Part shown: in pieces, positions 1 to 12,854 of the stretch
Layout of the letters: every line of letters begins with the position of its first letter
Numbering within the stretch: the first letter of the stretch is position 1
Origin: Phoebastria nigripes
Taxonomy: Eukaryota; Chordata; Aves; Procellariiformes; Diomedeidae
Length of the DNA stretch: 64,000 nucleotides
Reading direction: 5' to 3'
NCBI GenBank assembly: GCA_035582835.1
Contig: JAYKAV010002009.1
Location: forward strand, 870,634-934,633
Translations under genes and position numbers: made by a program
Notes under the pieces: generated by a model
What the model saw: the letters and a program-made list of their open reading frames with translations, nothing else
Databases searched by the model: none
What the model was told of the DNA's origin: nothing

Positions 1-71
1 AAGTCATTAATTAGTCAGGCAAAACTGCTTTTTTTCTTTCTCATCAACATGCTTTAAACTTCTTGTTAGGG

Positions 72-105
72 TTAATAGTAATAATAATAATAGTAACAAT
101 AATAT
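72..105 (+). repeat. (AAT)n degenerate microsatellite
   Basis: Repeated AATAATAATAATAGTAACAA, followed by further AT-rich sequence. Confidence 0.85.
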
Positions 106-369
106 CTCTATTCAATTATTTACAATGAGGCAGGGGCATAATAATAATCAGAGGTGCCTCCTTCTGATTAGTTTCATTAATTTTAATGAGTTTTCAACTG
201 TCTTTTTTAGACATTGAGAATTTTCAAAGCTAAGGTGTATATTTTAAGAAGTAAACTTGAGGCCAGCTTGGCTGCAGTAAGCTGAACTACCTTCTTGCCA
301 TAATGAGAAGAAGTTAAGCGGCAGTAAAATTTGCTGGAAAGATTAATGAGATGAACAGAGAGAGGTCTC

Positions 370-389
370 AAAAAAAAAAAAAAAAAAAA
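370..389 (+). repeat. Poly-A tract
   Basis: Twenty consecutive A. No gene-like sequence precedes it, so it is not evidently the tail of a processed pseudogene. Confidence 0.95.
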
Positions 390-1296
390 GCTGAAAGTAG
401 AAGTGCTTGTTTTTTTAAAAACCAGAAGTTGAGGTTGGGAATGAAGCGGTACCAGCTTGGGATACNATGCGTGGACCTGGTAGGGAATCGAGGTCAGGGC
501 GATGCGGTGGTGGGGCGTTATGTGCACAACCCCCTGGAAACGCAGCCCAACAGCTTTGACAAACCTAACTCAGCACTTCGTAAAATAGGACGTACAAGGA
601 TGTGGTAATGCTGCCCGTGGAGATACCTTTCCGATGTGATTTTATTGCCCATGTGAAATGTTGCTGAGCTTTGGCTTCTGTAAGACCATGGGTTTGCATG
701 TCTTGAGTCTCCGGCGTGTGAAGTTGCAACACTGGTGCTGCGTTCGCAGCTTCGTGCGTGCAACATCTGCAAAGCCCNGGGTTGTCTCCCTGCGACCTTT
801 CAGCCGGCGGATTTTGGCTCCAGCCTCCGACTTCACAGCAGCGATGAGCACCCATGCCCCGAGCGTGTCTGTGCATTCACGACCCCGCTCCCGACCCGTT
901 GCAACTGCCGCCTCGCGGGGTTTTGCTGTTCTCACGGATGTGGGACTGCGCGGTCAGAGCAGCCCCGGGGCTGGGTTATTTAACCTGACCANGCAGCACG
1001 CTGCTCGGGTCGCCATGGAGGGCAGAGCTCCCCCTCCCAGCCCTGCAGCTGCCTGTCGCTGCTTGGGGGCATATTTCAACTGCTCCTTGCACCCAGCTTC
1101 CACTAAAATTGCTTTTTCTGCAGAGGTCAGGATTTTAAGGCTTTTGGGGTATTTTCCCCAAATGGCTTGCTCGGCTTGCAGCCTCCGGGGCAGTGCCTGG
1201 CTGTGTGGCCCCCGTCTGCTTGGCCCCACTGTGATGCCTCGATGGCAAATCCTCTGGTGATGAAAATCCTGTGTTGCTCCTTTGCTTCCGCCGTTG

Positions 1297-1358
1297 GAGG
1301 GGATGGGGTGATGGAGGGGGGATGGGGTGATAAATGGGGGCGGTGGGTGGCAGTGGGG
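1297..1358 (+). repeat. G-run cluster with short tandem repetition
   Basis: Repeated GGGGATGGGGTGATGGAGG-like segments followed by GGGGGCGGTGGG. At least four G-runs of three or more lie within about 60 bp, so the plus strand could form a G-quadruplex. Confidence 0.6.
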
Positions 1359-2332
1359 TCCCCTGGGTGCAGTGCAGCTCCTGGAATGGCTTGGGGGGCT
1401 TGTTGCTTTTTGCTTAAGAGGATAATTGCAATTTTTGTTAAAAGGCAGCATCATCAGCATAGTCAAAAGGAGGCCCGTGTGCTGGAGACGATNCTCTTTC
1501 TGGCAGAGTAGGGATCTGAAATCTGGCCACCTTCAAGCCTACGAGAGCCTTTCATCTGAAGAGCGAGGAGGTTTGGGTAAACGCCCGCGGCTCCCCTACC
1601 GTCTCGGCACGGGCGTTTGGGTTCCCCTGGCACATCCTTCCTGTGGCACCGTGACCAAGCCTGCCCAGACGGGCTCACCGTTGTCCTGTGTACGTCAAAA
1701 TACACATTGAGGTTGTGAGCAGTCCCGTCGATTTGATTGTGTGGGTTTGAAAGAATAACAGGGTTGTGATGCTGGTGGGATAAAAGCCGGTTCTCTGATA
1801 TGGGAAGCTGTGTGCCACCTTACTCTTTGTTATTTGTTTACATTGGACCTTCCCGACTCTCGCTAGGATTAGGATCTAGTTAGGTGATGTAAAAACACTT
1901 ACAGAAGATGCACATGGAGTCTGTGATTTAAATTAGATGGGGCCAAATAACAGAGGGAAAAATGCCGAGTGCTATACAGCTATATGAAAAGTGGGCAGTG
2001 AAGACGCTCCCAGACTTCCAGGATGTAATTTCAGAAATTACCTTCCTGTCATCCTTGGTTTGGGTTTGTTTTTTTTTTTTCTTTAAAGGAGATCTCACTT
2101 TTCGTTAGGGTTTTTTTTTAATCATTAATATGTCCAAACGTCTAAGGTAAAATTGTGAAATAGATTGTACTTTGTCAGCCCATTTCTTTTGCAAGTCATA
2201 CTATGTACTGCTGCAAGAGTTATTTGCATACACAGTTGAGTGCAGAACCACAGAAGGCAGGTTTTCACCAGTGCCAGATATTTGTGTGTTGGAAACTGTT
2301 CTCTAAATGACTAGCGTGGAAGCTCTCTGATT

Positions 2333-2345
2333 CCCCCCCCCCCCC
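2333..2345 (+). repeat. Poly-C tract
   Basis: Thirteen consecutive C. A second C-run of ten lies at 39218-39227. Confidence 0.9.
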
Positions 2346-5001
2346 GACTAGCTGTTTTTGCATAACGCTCCCTGTTCTCACCAAAGTTGTCTTGAAAATT
2401 GATTATTCTTCTCCCTTATGCTTTGCAACAGAAGAAAAAACCCATGGTCTTGAATTCCGGGGGGCAGAGATGCACTTTAGCTCTTGGTAGTGGGGCAAAG
2501 CTTCAAATGGTGGCAGTGTTCAGCGAAGTACCCGGCTGTGCTTGCAGGTGAATAGCCTGTGCTCCGGGCTGTGCTTCAGACTGGCTTTGCTGAAGGAACA
2601 GTGGCTGTAGAGAGACTTAAAGTTACTATTTTTCTTCTTGAATGGTACCTGTGATTTTTGCGAATTATTGGAGTGAGTTAGGAGATATTTGGGAGCCAGG
2701 TTGTTAACCTGTACAGCTGTCAACAAAGTGTTGGGATCAGAAGCATAATACGCGGTCCTAAAAAGTTAATAGCTTCAAGTAATCTTTGCATCGCTCCTCT
2801 GACAGCTCTCTTCCTCTCTGCGCTGTGCACTCGTGAACTTATTTATTTATTTACTCTGCAGTTGAGAAAAGATAAATAGAGATTTCCAAAATTATTCCCG
2901 CACCGTGCGCGTACGTCAAACCCAGCGTAACCACAGCGACTGCTCGCGCGGGGCTGCTGTGGCAACAGCTGCTTCCCTTGCTCGCTCACGCTGCACCGCT
3001 CCTCGCCAGTGAATTGCTTTTATTCAATCCGGGCGTTTGCTTTCAGCCCCGGGCTTAGGTGTGCGTCCAAACACCGCTGCCCACGCAGGGTCCCCGCTCG
3101 CTCCCCGGGCCGGGGGGACCAACCCTCCTCGGAATTATAGGATGGGAAAACTTTCTGCCTTAAGGTTTCTTTCTTCCCAACCGCTCCCTTGCTTCCTTAG
3201 ATGTTTTGGTGCCGATGGCCGCGTGTAGCCCCTGCTCAGCGATACCTCTGGTCGCAGCGAGGGCTGCTGTTCTCGTATCGAAATCAGCATCTCCATAACA
3301 GACTTCCAGAGCAGAGCCGCGCTGGTAGCTGCTTCCGAGGCAGACAGGTATAAGCTCTATTTTTATCTCAACCCCGAGGTTTTATCTTGCAAAAAACAAT
3401 GTTTCTAGGTGTCTTTGACGCTGGCACAGTTCTTGCACAGAGCCTTCGCGGCTTCTTTTAGATCTTTGTACATTTTCTGCCTCTCTCGGTTTCCTGTGAA
3501 TTACAAGTGTTACTGGCGAAGCAGGCAGTGCAGTTAAGTCTCATTATCACTTACTACTGTATTTGTTTCAGACTCTCTACACAGCAGCCCGGTGCCAGGA
3601 AATGCGCTNCGTTCATTTACCTTCCTCCCTCCCCAGCAATGCGCAGGGCGTTTACAGTGCGAGCTGGTGCCTTCAGCTCTCCTGGTTATTCGGCTGCTAA
3701 CGGGAGAAGGACCAGCTTAGCAAGGGCCTGGTATTTATTTTTTTTGCAGATAAACTCCTCGAGCACCTGCGTAAGAGTGATAAACAACGCAGGATGTGCT
3801 TGTTGTTTGGTTTCGAAAAGGAAGTGATGTACATGCCCGAGCCTTGCAGCTACATCGGTGCGATCGTATCTTGCAAAATAAACAGCATTGAGCATGGTCG
3901 GCGATGGGCTGGAGAGGTCCCGGGTGAAAGCAGGGGTGTGCTGGGCGGGTGGGTGTCAGGAGGTACCTGCCAGGCAGCCTGTTTTCCTTAGCTATGCCCA
4001 AACTTTGAGAGAAATCGGGAAGGGTTTGGTCTGGCCAAAGCTGCAGCTCTGGTGAGCTCTCTGCACCGCGGGAGAGGAGGAGGATGGAGATGTCCCGTGC
4101 ACCGGGGCTGCTCGAAGCACCACGCAACGCCTCTCCCAGCCAGCGTTACATCAGGGTGCTTGGCAGACTGAAAGCTAAAAACTAAACACAATCATCTGAA
4201 TGTGATCAAAGTGCGTTAGATCAAGATCTGTCCTCGGGGGCAAAGCCTGCTAAGTTGAAAAAACCCAACCCCTCCTCCGTGGAGGTGTAAATGTGAGCAG
4301 CTTTGGCCTTTAAATTAATGGCGCGTTTCTCTGAGCATCGTTCTTCTCCCTTGCTGCGGCTGGGAGAAGGAGAGGAGGCTGGATGGAGGATTAGCTGGTC
4401 TGTGCTGCTTTCGCTTCTTTTCGGAGTCGCGCGTGAAAGGGTTAAGCAGAATTTTGATCTCGGCAATATTTTCATGCTTATACATTCTGTTTCTCATTTC
4501 CATGACAAAGATGGTAGGAAGAGCAGAATAAGGTACAGAATTTGCAGAGCAATTTTAAGACTGTAATGAGAACAGAAAATAGTAGGGGGAGAAGAATTGT
4601 AATTAGAATATGAAATGGGGAAAAAAAATTAATCTATTTTCATGTCAGTTTTAAGACTAAATTCTGCTGCTCCCTGTAGCTTTCAGTGGACGGATTTTTT
4701 TGTGTGTGTATGTGAAGAGCTTGAACTCCTCTGCAGGCTCTGAAAGGTCCAGGTAAATGAGTTTAAGTGCCCATTCCCCCCAAATAATGTAATAACAATA
4801 ATTTTGTGTGCAGTGTTCACAGAAAACCAGCCAGTCTCTTAGATAAATGAATGCTGTCACTTGAATAGTGGTAGCATTCGAGATCTCTCCAGCCTCGAGT
4901 ACAGGAGAATAAAAGGGGATGCTGGAGATGCTCTTGGGGTGGAGGTCTGTGTGGCTGCCTGGGTAAGCATCGCATGGTGAACCCAAACACCAAATGCTGC
5001 C

Positions 5002-6160
5002 GGTTGGGAGGGACATCTGCGTGTCCCAAGCCCCTGAGCAAAGCTGGGCTAACCAGGTGAGGTTGCGCAGCACCTGGTCCAGCTGGATGGAGATCCCACA
5101 ACCTCGTGGGCTAATATTTGACCATCCACATGCTGGAAAATGTTTTTCCTAACATCTAATGAGCTTACATCTACCCACAGAGCTTCCAGCAGCCCACAGG
5201 TCAGGGTCATCTTGAGCTCAGTGGTTTGGACTTAGTGTTCCCCTCTAATTTGTCCAGTTGCTATTCTGGATCCTTCTAGGCCACAGCATCCTGCAGCAAG
5301 AGGTTTTGCTGTTGGGCCCTGTATGAAGAACTTCTCTGTAAGGTCTTTAATTCCACTAGCTAATGATTTCAGTGTCTGCCTCCTTGGTTTTAGGCTATGA
5401 GAACCAGAGAAGAGCCGTTCCCTGTTCTCGTCTCATGACTTCATGTACATCTCTTTTGAGTCCCTCTCTATCTATCACCTCTTTTCCTCGTCCATGTACG
5501 CCATTCCACATCTTGGATCCTCCCTGCGATTGCCCTCCCTCCTTCTCCTAGCTGTACAGATGGTAAAATAATGCTTGATCTTTTATTCTTTGTTCTTTTC
5601 CTAATTGCTTCTAAAACTTGAAGGGCATTTTTGGGAGCTGCTGAGGACTGAGCAAAAGTTGGAAGTGAACTCTCCAGAATGAATGCGCGGTTTCTCTTCT
5701 GGACAGTAACAGCTATTTTAAGGCCCATTGTCGTGTCTGTATTGTTAGGATTGCTTTTCTCCAGTGCATTACTTTGCATTTATCGACATTAAATTTAATC
5801 TTCCATTTCCTCACTGCCACTTAGTACTGCGAGAGCCTTAAATGCAAAGCTGTTCAAAGTCACTTTTAGTTTTGGCTAGCCTGAATAATTTTTGTCTCAT
5901 TAATAAAGGAGAATCCTTCTAGATCACTTACATTATGAACTGGATAGATTTTAGTGCAGATGGATCGTGGACCACGATCCTCCTCTCGCTGAAACCTAAT
6001 GAGTATCTCTTCACTGGCTGTGAGCAAGAGGACCTTCCCTTTTGTCCCACAACAAGTTGGGTTTGGTTTTTAGAGCTTTTTTTTAAGGAACCTTGTGAGA
6101 AGTCCAGCCAGAGAGATCATTTCACCTTTTCTAGGTACTTGTTGACCCTTCAGCAAACAC
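5002..6160 (-). mobile_element. Ancient CR1-type LINE fragment
   Basis: This is a very diverged CR1 copy antisense to the gene. The 3' part (5002-5175) still resembles the CR1 tail in the motifs GGTTGGGAGGGACATCTG, CCCCTGAGCAAAGC, CCACAACCTC and TTTTTCCTAACATCTAAT. The reverse-transcriptase portion (about 5600-6150) matches, from memory, the reptile/archosaur CR1 consensus in the same order: GTAACAGCTATTTTAAGGCC, GCATTACTTTGCATTTATC, GAGGACCTTCCCTTTTGTCC, and TACTTGTTGACCC near the end. The distance from the 3' end to the GCATTACTTTGCATTT block is about 765 bp. In the younger copy at 57254 the equivalent distance is about 760 bp, so both parts belong to one insertion. No open frame survives. 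The 5175-5560 stretch between the two recognisable blocks is too diverged to align confidently by eye. Confidence 0.85.
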
Positions 6161-6674
6161 CAAAGTGGGCTGCGAGGCACAACATCCCTCGTCTCCTGTC
6201 TCTGCCGCCTCGGTGGTGTGTTGCAGCTCCAGATGGCTTCACACTGAGGGACTCAGATCTGCTGCTCCGGCACCTTCCCCTTGTCGCTCCCGTTTCTTGT
6301 GGAGCGGAGGCAGTAGGCTATGCACCGCATTTGTTACCTTGCATTGCTTTCGAGCAGATGGGTGAATGTCGCTTGGTCGTGGGGGTTCCTTAGGATTTTG
6401 TTGGTTTGTTTTGTATTTTCTCCTACTGGCCATCCCAGTGTGAGAGCTGCTCAGATGGGTCTTTCCAAGAGAAATGCTCCAGTTTGGGAACCACTGAATC
6501 AGTGTCCAAGCCAGTGCAGATCATTCCTGTCTTTCCCACCTGGTTTTAATTTCTTGACAGTCTCTACCGTACCTCGGGCAGCCCTTGGCACCACCAGCTC
6601 TGCAGTAGGTTTCTTGCTTCTAGTTTGAGAAATAACTGTTATTAGGCTTTTATCCTATTTGTAAATTGTTCTTA

Positions 6675-6696
6675 AAACCAACCAACCAACCAAACC
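6675..6696 (+). repeat. (ACCA)n microsatellite
   Basis: Four to five copies of ACCA/CCAA between AT-rich flanks. Confidence 0.85.
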
Positions 6697-7646
6697 ACTT
6701 TTTACTATATGGTTTTAAGCCTTAAGCCTTCATCTGTATCAATCTGATTTTGCCCTAGGATAATACATGAGAATACTGACTGCACGTAGAGAACCCAGCC
6801 CCNATAAAGCCCAGATGACTCTTGCAGCTGCTCAGCTCTGCAACCCTTTAAAGGATGTCCTGCCACGGACACCTGCTCTGGTGTCGTGCTCTCTTTTAAT
6901 GACACTTGTCCTGAAGCAAATGGCAGTGCGTGGCCAGCCCGGGCGGCCGCGCGGTGGCCAGGATGGAGATGCAGAGCTTTCCTCGCAGGAGGGTCCGGGG
7001 AGGGTCGTAAATCTGTTGCTGAACTTTTGACCCTCTTTGACAGGATCAACTGAGGGGCTATCCAAGCATTTCAGCGGACAAATAAATAATGCTAAGTAGA
7101 TCACTTTGGGCCAGAGGTTGTGTAAAGACCTTAATGGGGAAACTGCAGTTAAAGAGATTAAGCTAACCTCAGCGATGTATTCCCCGAAGAAGCGTGATGC
7201 TAAATTGCTCCTATAGGAAATCACAGCAGCAGCTCTGCAGGCAGCAGCGCCGAGAGGGGCAGGGCGGAAGCGAGTATTCACATCCCAGGGACGCGGCAGA
7301 GATGTGTGCTGGCAAAGACGATCCTTGCCAGCGTCGGGGTCGCTGGCTTTCGTGTTGGTGCCCAGCGCGCCCGTAGGGCTGAGCCTGGTGCGCGGGGGTG
7401 CCTCACGCTGGGCAGGAGCAGCATCGGGGGGGATGTGGGGCTGGAAATACCATGGCCAAAATGTAGTTACAGCAGAATGGGGTTATGCCGCCCAAATAAT
7501 GCTTGCCTGATAAAAATTAGTTGTGGAAAAAACTACTTCTGTAAAACTTTCTAAAGAAGAGTTGTATTTCCCGTGGTGGGTAGGGTGCCATTGGAGGCAG
7601 CTAAATAAACCCAGCAACACACAGGCTACAATAATTTTATTTTGGG

Positions 7647-7670
7647 TTTTTTTTTTGTTTTTTTTTTTTA
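7647..7670 (+). repeat. Poly-T tract
   Basis: Two T-runs separated by a single G, directly after GGG. Confidence 0.9.
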
Positions 7671-8180
7671 ATGGGGAGTATTAAATATGGCATTGACTGT
7701 GTTATGCAAGTTTCCTTGTATCCCAACTTCTATTCACTAAAAACTTAAAGGTATTTGTCGCATGGCATTATTCTGGGTCACTCTGTGTCGTGATGCTGGT
7801 GGTGGCTGAGGTGTAGCTTGCTGGACACCGAAACCAGCCACATCCCAAGCATCTCCGGTGAAAAGTGATATCCCCAGCACACCCAGTCTGGAAATGGGGT
7901 TGTCGTGGGTTGAGAGGGGACCCGCTGCCTGTGTCCTGGCACAAGGAGGCAAAACTGAGAGGTGAGTGCTTATAGCTCTGAGCAGTAGGAATCACTGGAA
8001 GCATCCAATTTGTTCTTCAAGGGCATTTAAAAGCTCCTTGATGATGATGGCTTTTAGTTACCGCTGGATTTGCATTAACAGGCCACTTCTTAAAAGCTCC
8101 ACATCCTTGGTGGACTTGCAGTTAAGGTGCTCTGGTCCAGTATTGCCGACAATGAGTGTTAAAATTTAGGTAAGACCCCT

Positions 8181-8222
8181 AAAAAAAAAAAAAGCAAAAC
8201 AAAACCAAACCCAAAACCCACC
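8181..8222 (+). repeat. Poly-A followed by A/C-rich tract
   Basis: Thirteen A followed by CAAAA-like and CCAAA-like units. Confidence 0.9.
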
Positions 8223-9240
8223 ACACTTAAAAAGTTAAAATAAAATTAAATAAGAAGTTTGGAAGATTTTTGAGACCTTGCAGGCATCGTTGAAGCCATT
8301 CCTGGTATGAGTGCTGCCAACATATTTCTTACAAAGTTGAGGTTTTCATCTCAGCTTATGACTCTCAGAAAATAAAAGGATGTGATGAGATTCGTAATAA
8401 AATTGTACAAGCTGGCAGTGCCATCCATGAGAAAGTAACACCTTCTCTGAATCTTGGCAGGAGGTTGCGTTTCTTTCCACTGGGTCCTTCCCAGTTAACA
8501 AACATTTATTCTCTGTGTTTGCACAGAGCCGGAGATCACACAGCTGCTTTGCTCTGGGGTCTGTCCCAGCCTGCAGCACGCATTTATTTTTCTTACTCAT
8601 TTTCATCTTACTAACATGGGACCCGTATGACCTCTGGGCACATTTACAGGTTTGAAAATAACATCGTATCGCAAAAATAACAAACCAAAGTGAGTCTAGA
8701 AAAGCAATAAAAATAAAAAAGTGCTTCTTAGGACATCATCTGAATCAAGCCTGCGCTCAGCTCCCTGTCTGGGCTGGTGGATGCACAGCAGCCCTCTGCC
8801 TCCGGAGCTGCGGTGCCAGCTACAGCTCCCCTGGAAGAGCCATAGTAAAAGGATTGTATTTTTAACTAAATTCTCCATGACAAACTAAATTTCAGAGAGT
8901 GTTTTCTCGCAGACTAGAACTGTCCTTGTATCTCTTGCTTGGACCCAAAACACAGGGTAGCATGTCCGATGCAGAGGTGCTGTCGGGGAGACACGGCTCT
9001 GGGTCCGTCACCCTGATTTCCTTGTGGCTCCCTGTCTGAATGCGGCTGACGGCGTCTGTCTGCTTACCCATCGCTGCCAGGCGAAGCCACCTGCTACGGC
9101 CTGGGACCGGGTCACGCCTGCGCTCCCCGTCCTTTGGGCTGCAGTCCGTGTCGCCTGCAGACGAAGGCAGCTTGCTGGCGTTCCTTTGACAGCATGCCTT
9201 TGTTTCCAGAGTTGGTAGGAATTTGGGCAGTTTCCTCTGA

Positions 9241-9302
9241 GGGTTTTTTGGGGTGGTTGGTTGGTTGGTTGGTTGTTTTTTTTTTTTGTTTGTTTTTTTT
9301 TT
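9241..9302 (+). repeat. (GGTT)n with T-rich tract
   Basis: GGTTGGTTGGTT repeats followed by T-runs interrupted by single G. Similar low-complexity G/T or A/C tracts occur at 6675, 7647, 8181 and 16681. Confidence 0.9.
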
Positions 9303-10608
9303 AATTGGGTGAGGAGAGTTGTTTCTGTCCTGAGCGTGTTACGTGAGAGAAGTTTGAGCTGGGATTTGGCAAGGTGGGGCTTCACGGGTCCTTTCTGAAG
9401 CAGAGATCCTTGATTCTAGTTGTGCTTGTAGGCAACCATCGCTAATGTAAGTCAGTGCAAGTTAGATAAAAATGGGTCCAANTCTCAGATGAAAGAAAAG
9501 CAATTGATCACATCTTCCGCCTCTCCCAGTTTCCCAACTTGGCTACGCAGGGTTTGCATTTCCCAGGTCTTCAAGCGAACGCCGCGTCTTGGATGCACAG
9601 TGCTACGAGCAGAGTGATCCCAGCTCACCCCTGCTTTGCACTCATTTCACGCAGGAGAGGGTGAGAATTAGCCACAGCCACTCACTTGTTTAATTGGCTG
9701 CTTCTATTAGCCAAAGAATAACAAAAATTAAATAATTACAAGAGAGCAAAAGGATGATTAAGACAACTGCACGAGAGTATGTTCCTTTCAAATTAGGACT
9801 TGAAAATGATACCCGCCGCTCCGCATGCGCACATCGTTCAGTACAGGTTTGATCAATTTTGGGGGGCACAGAGGGTGATGAATGGATGCACCCAGGTCCG
9901 GAACTGCCTGGGAGGCTCGACACGCACCAGGAGTTAGACCAAAGCGAAAAGGGAGGAAGCGTTTGTAACCAAAGGGAAATATTAAAATGTCTGTTTCTGC
10001 CATAAATCTACCCGGAATGATGGGGCTGATTGTTTTGAAGTGCATTCTGTAGCGAAACAATAATGAGAAGAAGGAGAACACATTACTTATCTGCTCTACC
10101 TGGCTGGTGTATAAGTGGCAAACGTCTAATTGAAAAAATATCCTGATGGGAGAATTTCTAATAAATTTGTTTGCACCCTCATAGCCTGGAGGAGAGGAAA
10201 AAAATCCAATCAGCAGTGGGGAAGTTCCAAAGTTTCCATTGCATTTCGAGTCTTGATTTTCAGGCTCGCTGCTCAGACTGGCAATCAGAGGCACAGTAAT
10301 TTTGAAGGCAGGATTCATTACAGTTATTATGAAGGCATCAAGGGCACAAGGAAGTGTGGAGCGGAGGTAGGGGAATAGTAGAAAGCCATAAAAAAATACA
10401 TTCTGATGAACAGTATGATACAGAGAAAGCAGAGTGCTTGTCCTGCCCCGGACCTCCCCAGGGAAAGATACTTTTTGTTTTCTGAATGTAGATTTCCAGG
10501 TGACTTTTGTTTTCTGCAGAAGAGTTGTTTCAAACAGGTCTTAGTCTAGATCTGCAAAATACTGCGCTGGAGCAGGACAAAAATGAGGCACCTGTGTGTG
10601 TGGAAGGG

Positions 10609-10628
10609 GGATGGATGGATGGATGGAT
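10609..10628 (+). repeat. (GGAT)n microsatellite
   Basis: Five tandem copies of GGAT. Confidence 0.95.
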
Positions 10629-10799
10629 GTGGATTTAAATCTCTCAGAGGGGCAAAGCTTTTACTTAAGAAAGAGCTCTTCCTTTCTTGATGTGGAAGTC
10701 AGTATTTCTGCAGTGCAAATTTCTGACTGGTTCCAGGGATGGACAGAACTATCTCCCCACTGCAATATTTTATCTCTCTTAGGGCTGCTTGCTGGAAAG

Positions 10800-11010
10800 C
10801 TCCTCTGCGGCTCGCCTGCCGCATCTCAGTGCGGTCTCAAGGTGCAATAGCTCCTAAGCGTCCCGCAGTGCCGCGCGGCGTGCCTGNGCAGCTGACCCGA
10901 CGCAGAGCTCTGGCACCGCAGACCGGGCCCTGCGTCCCCGCGGGGCGCAGCCGGGGGTGTCTGCTCAGGCTCCGGGATCCACCGGCTGGGTTTTTGGTAG
11001 GGTGGTCCCA
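10800..11010. promoter_or_regulatory. CpG-dense islet 1.9 kb upstream of exon 2
   Basis: This roughly 200-bp patch carries about 20 CpG dinucleotides (for example GCCGCGCGGCG near 10870 and CCCGCGGGGCGCAGCCGGG near 10938), while flanking intron sequence is CpG-poor. Methylated intronic DNA normally loses CpG, so such a patch suggests an unmethylated element such as an alternative promoter. TOX2 is known to have alternative 5' ends in mammals, and an alternative first exon here could splice to 12855. No TATA box or defined donor was identified. It may also be only a GC-rich block, which is common in bird microchromosomes. Confidence 0.35.
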
Positions 11011-12854
11011 AAAAGAGCTTGGGAGTGGGACCTCAGGACCATAATTTTGCTTGTTCCAAAAAGATCAACTCCCCGAAACCATGCTGCTGCCCATGCCAAG
11101 TCAGAGACCGGCTCCTCCCGCAGAGCCTGGGTCCTGCTGCCGCGGGGCTGAGCATCTCTGCCAAACCGTGCCACCTCTCTGCAAATTCAGCCTTCCCCGC
11201 TGGGCTTGGTCGGGTTGGCAGGGTGTATTTAGGCCGTAGAGCTGATTGAGTCTCCGTGCCTGGAAGCACAGCAGCTCCAGCTGGAACCGAGTTAGCAGGA
11301 GCCGGCTATGCCAGCGATTGTTTTACAGGTGGAGGGAAATTCAGTTTAAAGTGGCTACCACCCGGCTGCCTTCTGGGAGAGCTGCTTGTCCCGGCAAGCC
11401 CGTAGGGCTGCCGCTGTTTGCTGCATCCCACGGCTCCTGCCTCGCTGATGGGTTTAACGAAGTCCTGCATTTGCGCAGGGATCCCCTTCCACCCTGCTGT
11501 GGCTGCTATCAGTATTAGTTAATGAGTGTCATAATACCCGCTCTAATTTTGCTGCTTTTAATTGGTTTGCTCTGCTATCCCAGAGGATAGTTTGGCAATT
11601 AGAGGGTGTCTGTGCACTCTGACGCCGAGCAGAGCTGTGTTACCCCCACTTGGCTTTACTAACTCTGCTGACTTTAATAGCTAACCCTGTAGCACTCTGA
11701 GAAATGGAAGTGTAATTAATAATCTACACTGAAAATCTTCACCCGGTTTTATTTAGATTTCTCTTATTGTTCTTAATACGACCCATTTCTGTTAAGGCAT
11801 AACTGGTTTCAGCTTCATATCAGAGAGCGAGAGGACACGCAAGGGGTGAACAATCTTCAATTCATCATCTGGCTTGTAAGGGCAGGAGGGTTGGCTCTTC
11901 CCCTTGTTAAGTAGATGGTGTCATTCACAGCTGGTACCTTCATCCTTGTCTCGGGAGTGTTTTATGGCATAGCCCATTTTATTGCCATAATTAATTTGTG
12001 AACTTAGCCTTGAGAAGTGCCCCAGCCATACTTCGAGCCAGCGACAATCCTGGAGGACTCTTTTCCTTTGAATCGGAGCAAATGAAAAGCTCCCGCTGTT
12101 GCTAATTAATGAGAAGAGTTGCAGAACTCCATGGGGGTTTTGTAGCCTAATAAGTGGATTAGCAGTTCAGAACCGGGTGAAGGGGGCAGGCGAATGCACT
12201 GTGCTCAGGCTGCCCTGCCTCCCGCCCAGCCCCAAAGCCCGGCCACGGAGGCAGAGTCCTGGCAGAGCAGGCAGGGGAAGAGGAGAAGGGGGGAAACGTG
12301 CCTCCTTGCAGCCAGGGTTTGCAAACAACAGCAAACTGCCAGGATGGGGAATCAGGCTTTGCCTAGAGACCCCCTCGTGTGTGGTCTGGAGTGGCTTTCT
12401 GCATTGCTGGTGTAGGTTTGCTTTGGTGGTTAAGGAGTATNTAGGTGTGTGGAAGAGGACTGAATGGGACCTGCCTGTCTTGGAAATTGCCATTGATGGA
12501 AATTGGCTTTTTAAAGCTGATTGATTGCTCTAGTGGGAGTTTTAGCAAGAACTTCATTTGGGTGATCTTTGCTGCTGGGTAGATCTGTGGTTTTGCACAG
12601 GTTTGGTTTGTTTGAACGGGAGTGATTCGTTCGTTATTTTGCTGAAAAATTAACATAACCGTGCTATGTTACCATCGCCCATTGCAACAACAGTGATGTG
12701 TGTGTGCTCATACATGCTCGAAAGTTTTAAAGGACCAGCTCAGGATTTTCTTCTGGGAATCTTGGCTTGAAGAGCCAGGAAAGTATTTGGGATGCGCATA
12801 ACCCTGGCATGCAGATGACATTTCACTAACTCTAACTTTCTTTTGTCTTTCTAG

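Larger units (their letters stand above)
1..12854 (+). other. TOX2: TOX2 intron 1 (3' portion)
   Basis: This is non-coding sequence upstream of the first recognisable exon. It ends in a good splice acceptor: a pyrimidine-rich tract and CTAG at 12851-12854, with branch-point candidates CACTAAC (12824-12830) and TCTAAC (12831-12836). It holds an ancient CR1 fragment at 5002-6160, a G-run cluster at 1297-1358, homopolymer and A/C-rich tracts (listed separately), a GC-rich stretch around 2900-3110 and a CpG-dense islet at 10800-11010. The open frames here are short, mutually overlapping on both strands and show no recognisable protein similarity. I see no gene between 1 and 5000 or between 6160 and 12854. 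The final 1.3 kb (about 11520-12130) is AT-richer and contains several TAATTA homeodomain-type cores. Exon 1 of the gene must lie upstream of the window. The intron call follows from the exon identity and is inferred. Confidence 0.8.

Noticed and set aside
658..1260. A 200-codon plus-strand open frame
   Set aside because: It contains unresolved N positions, shows no recognisable protein similarity and overlaps frames of similar length on the other strand. A long frame in GC-richer DNA is expected by chance.
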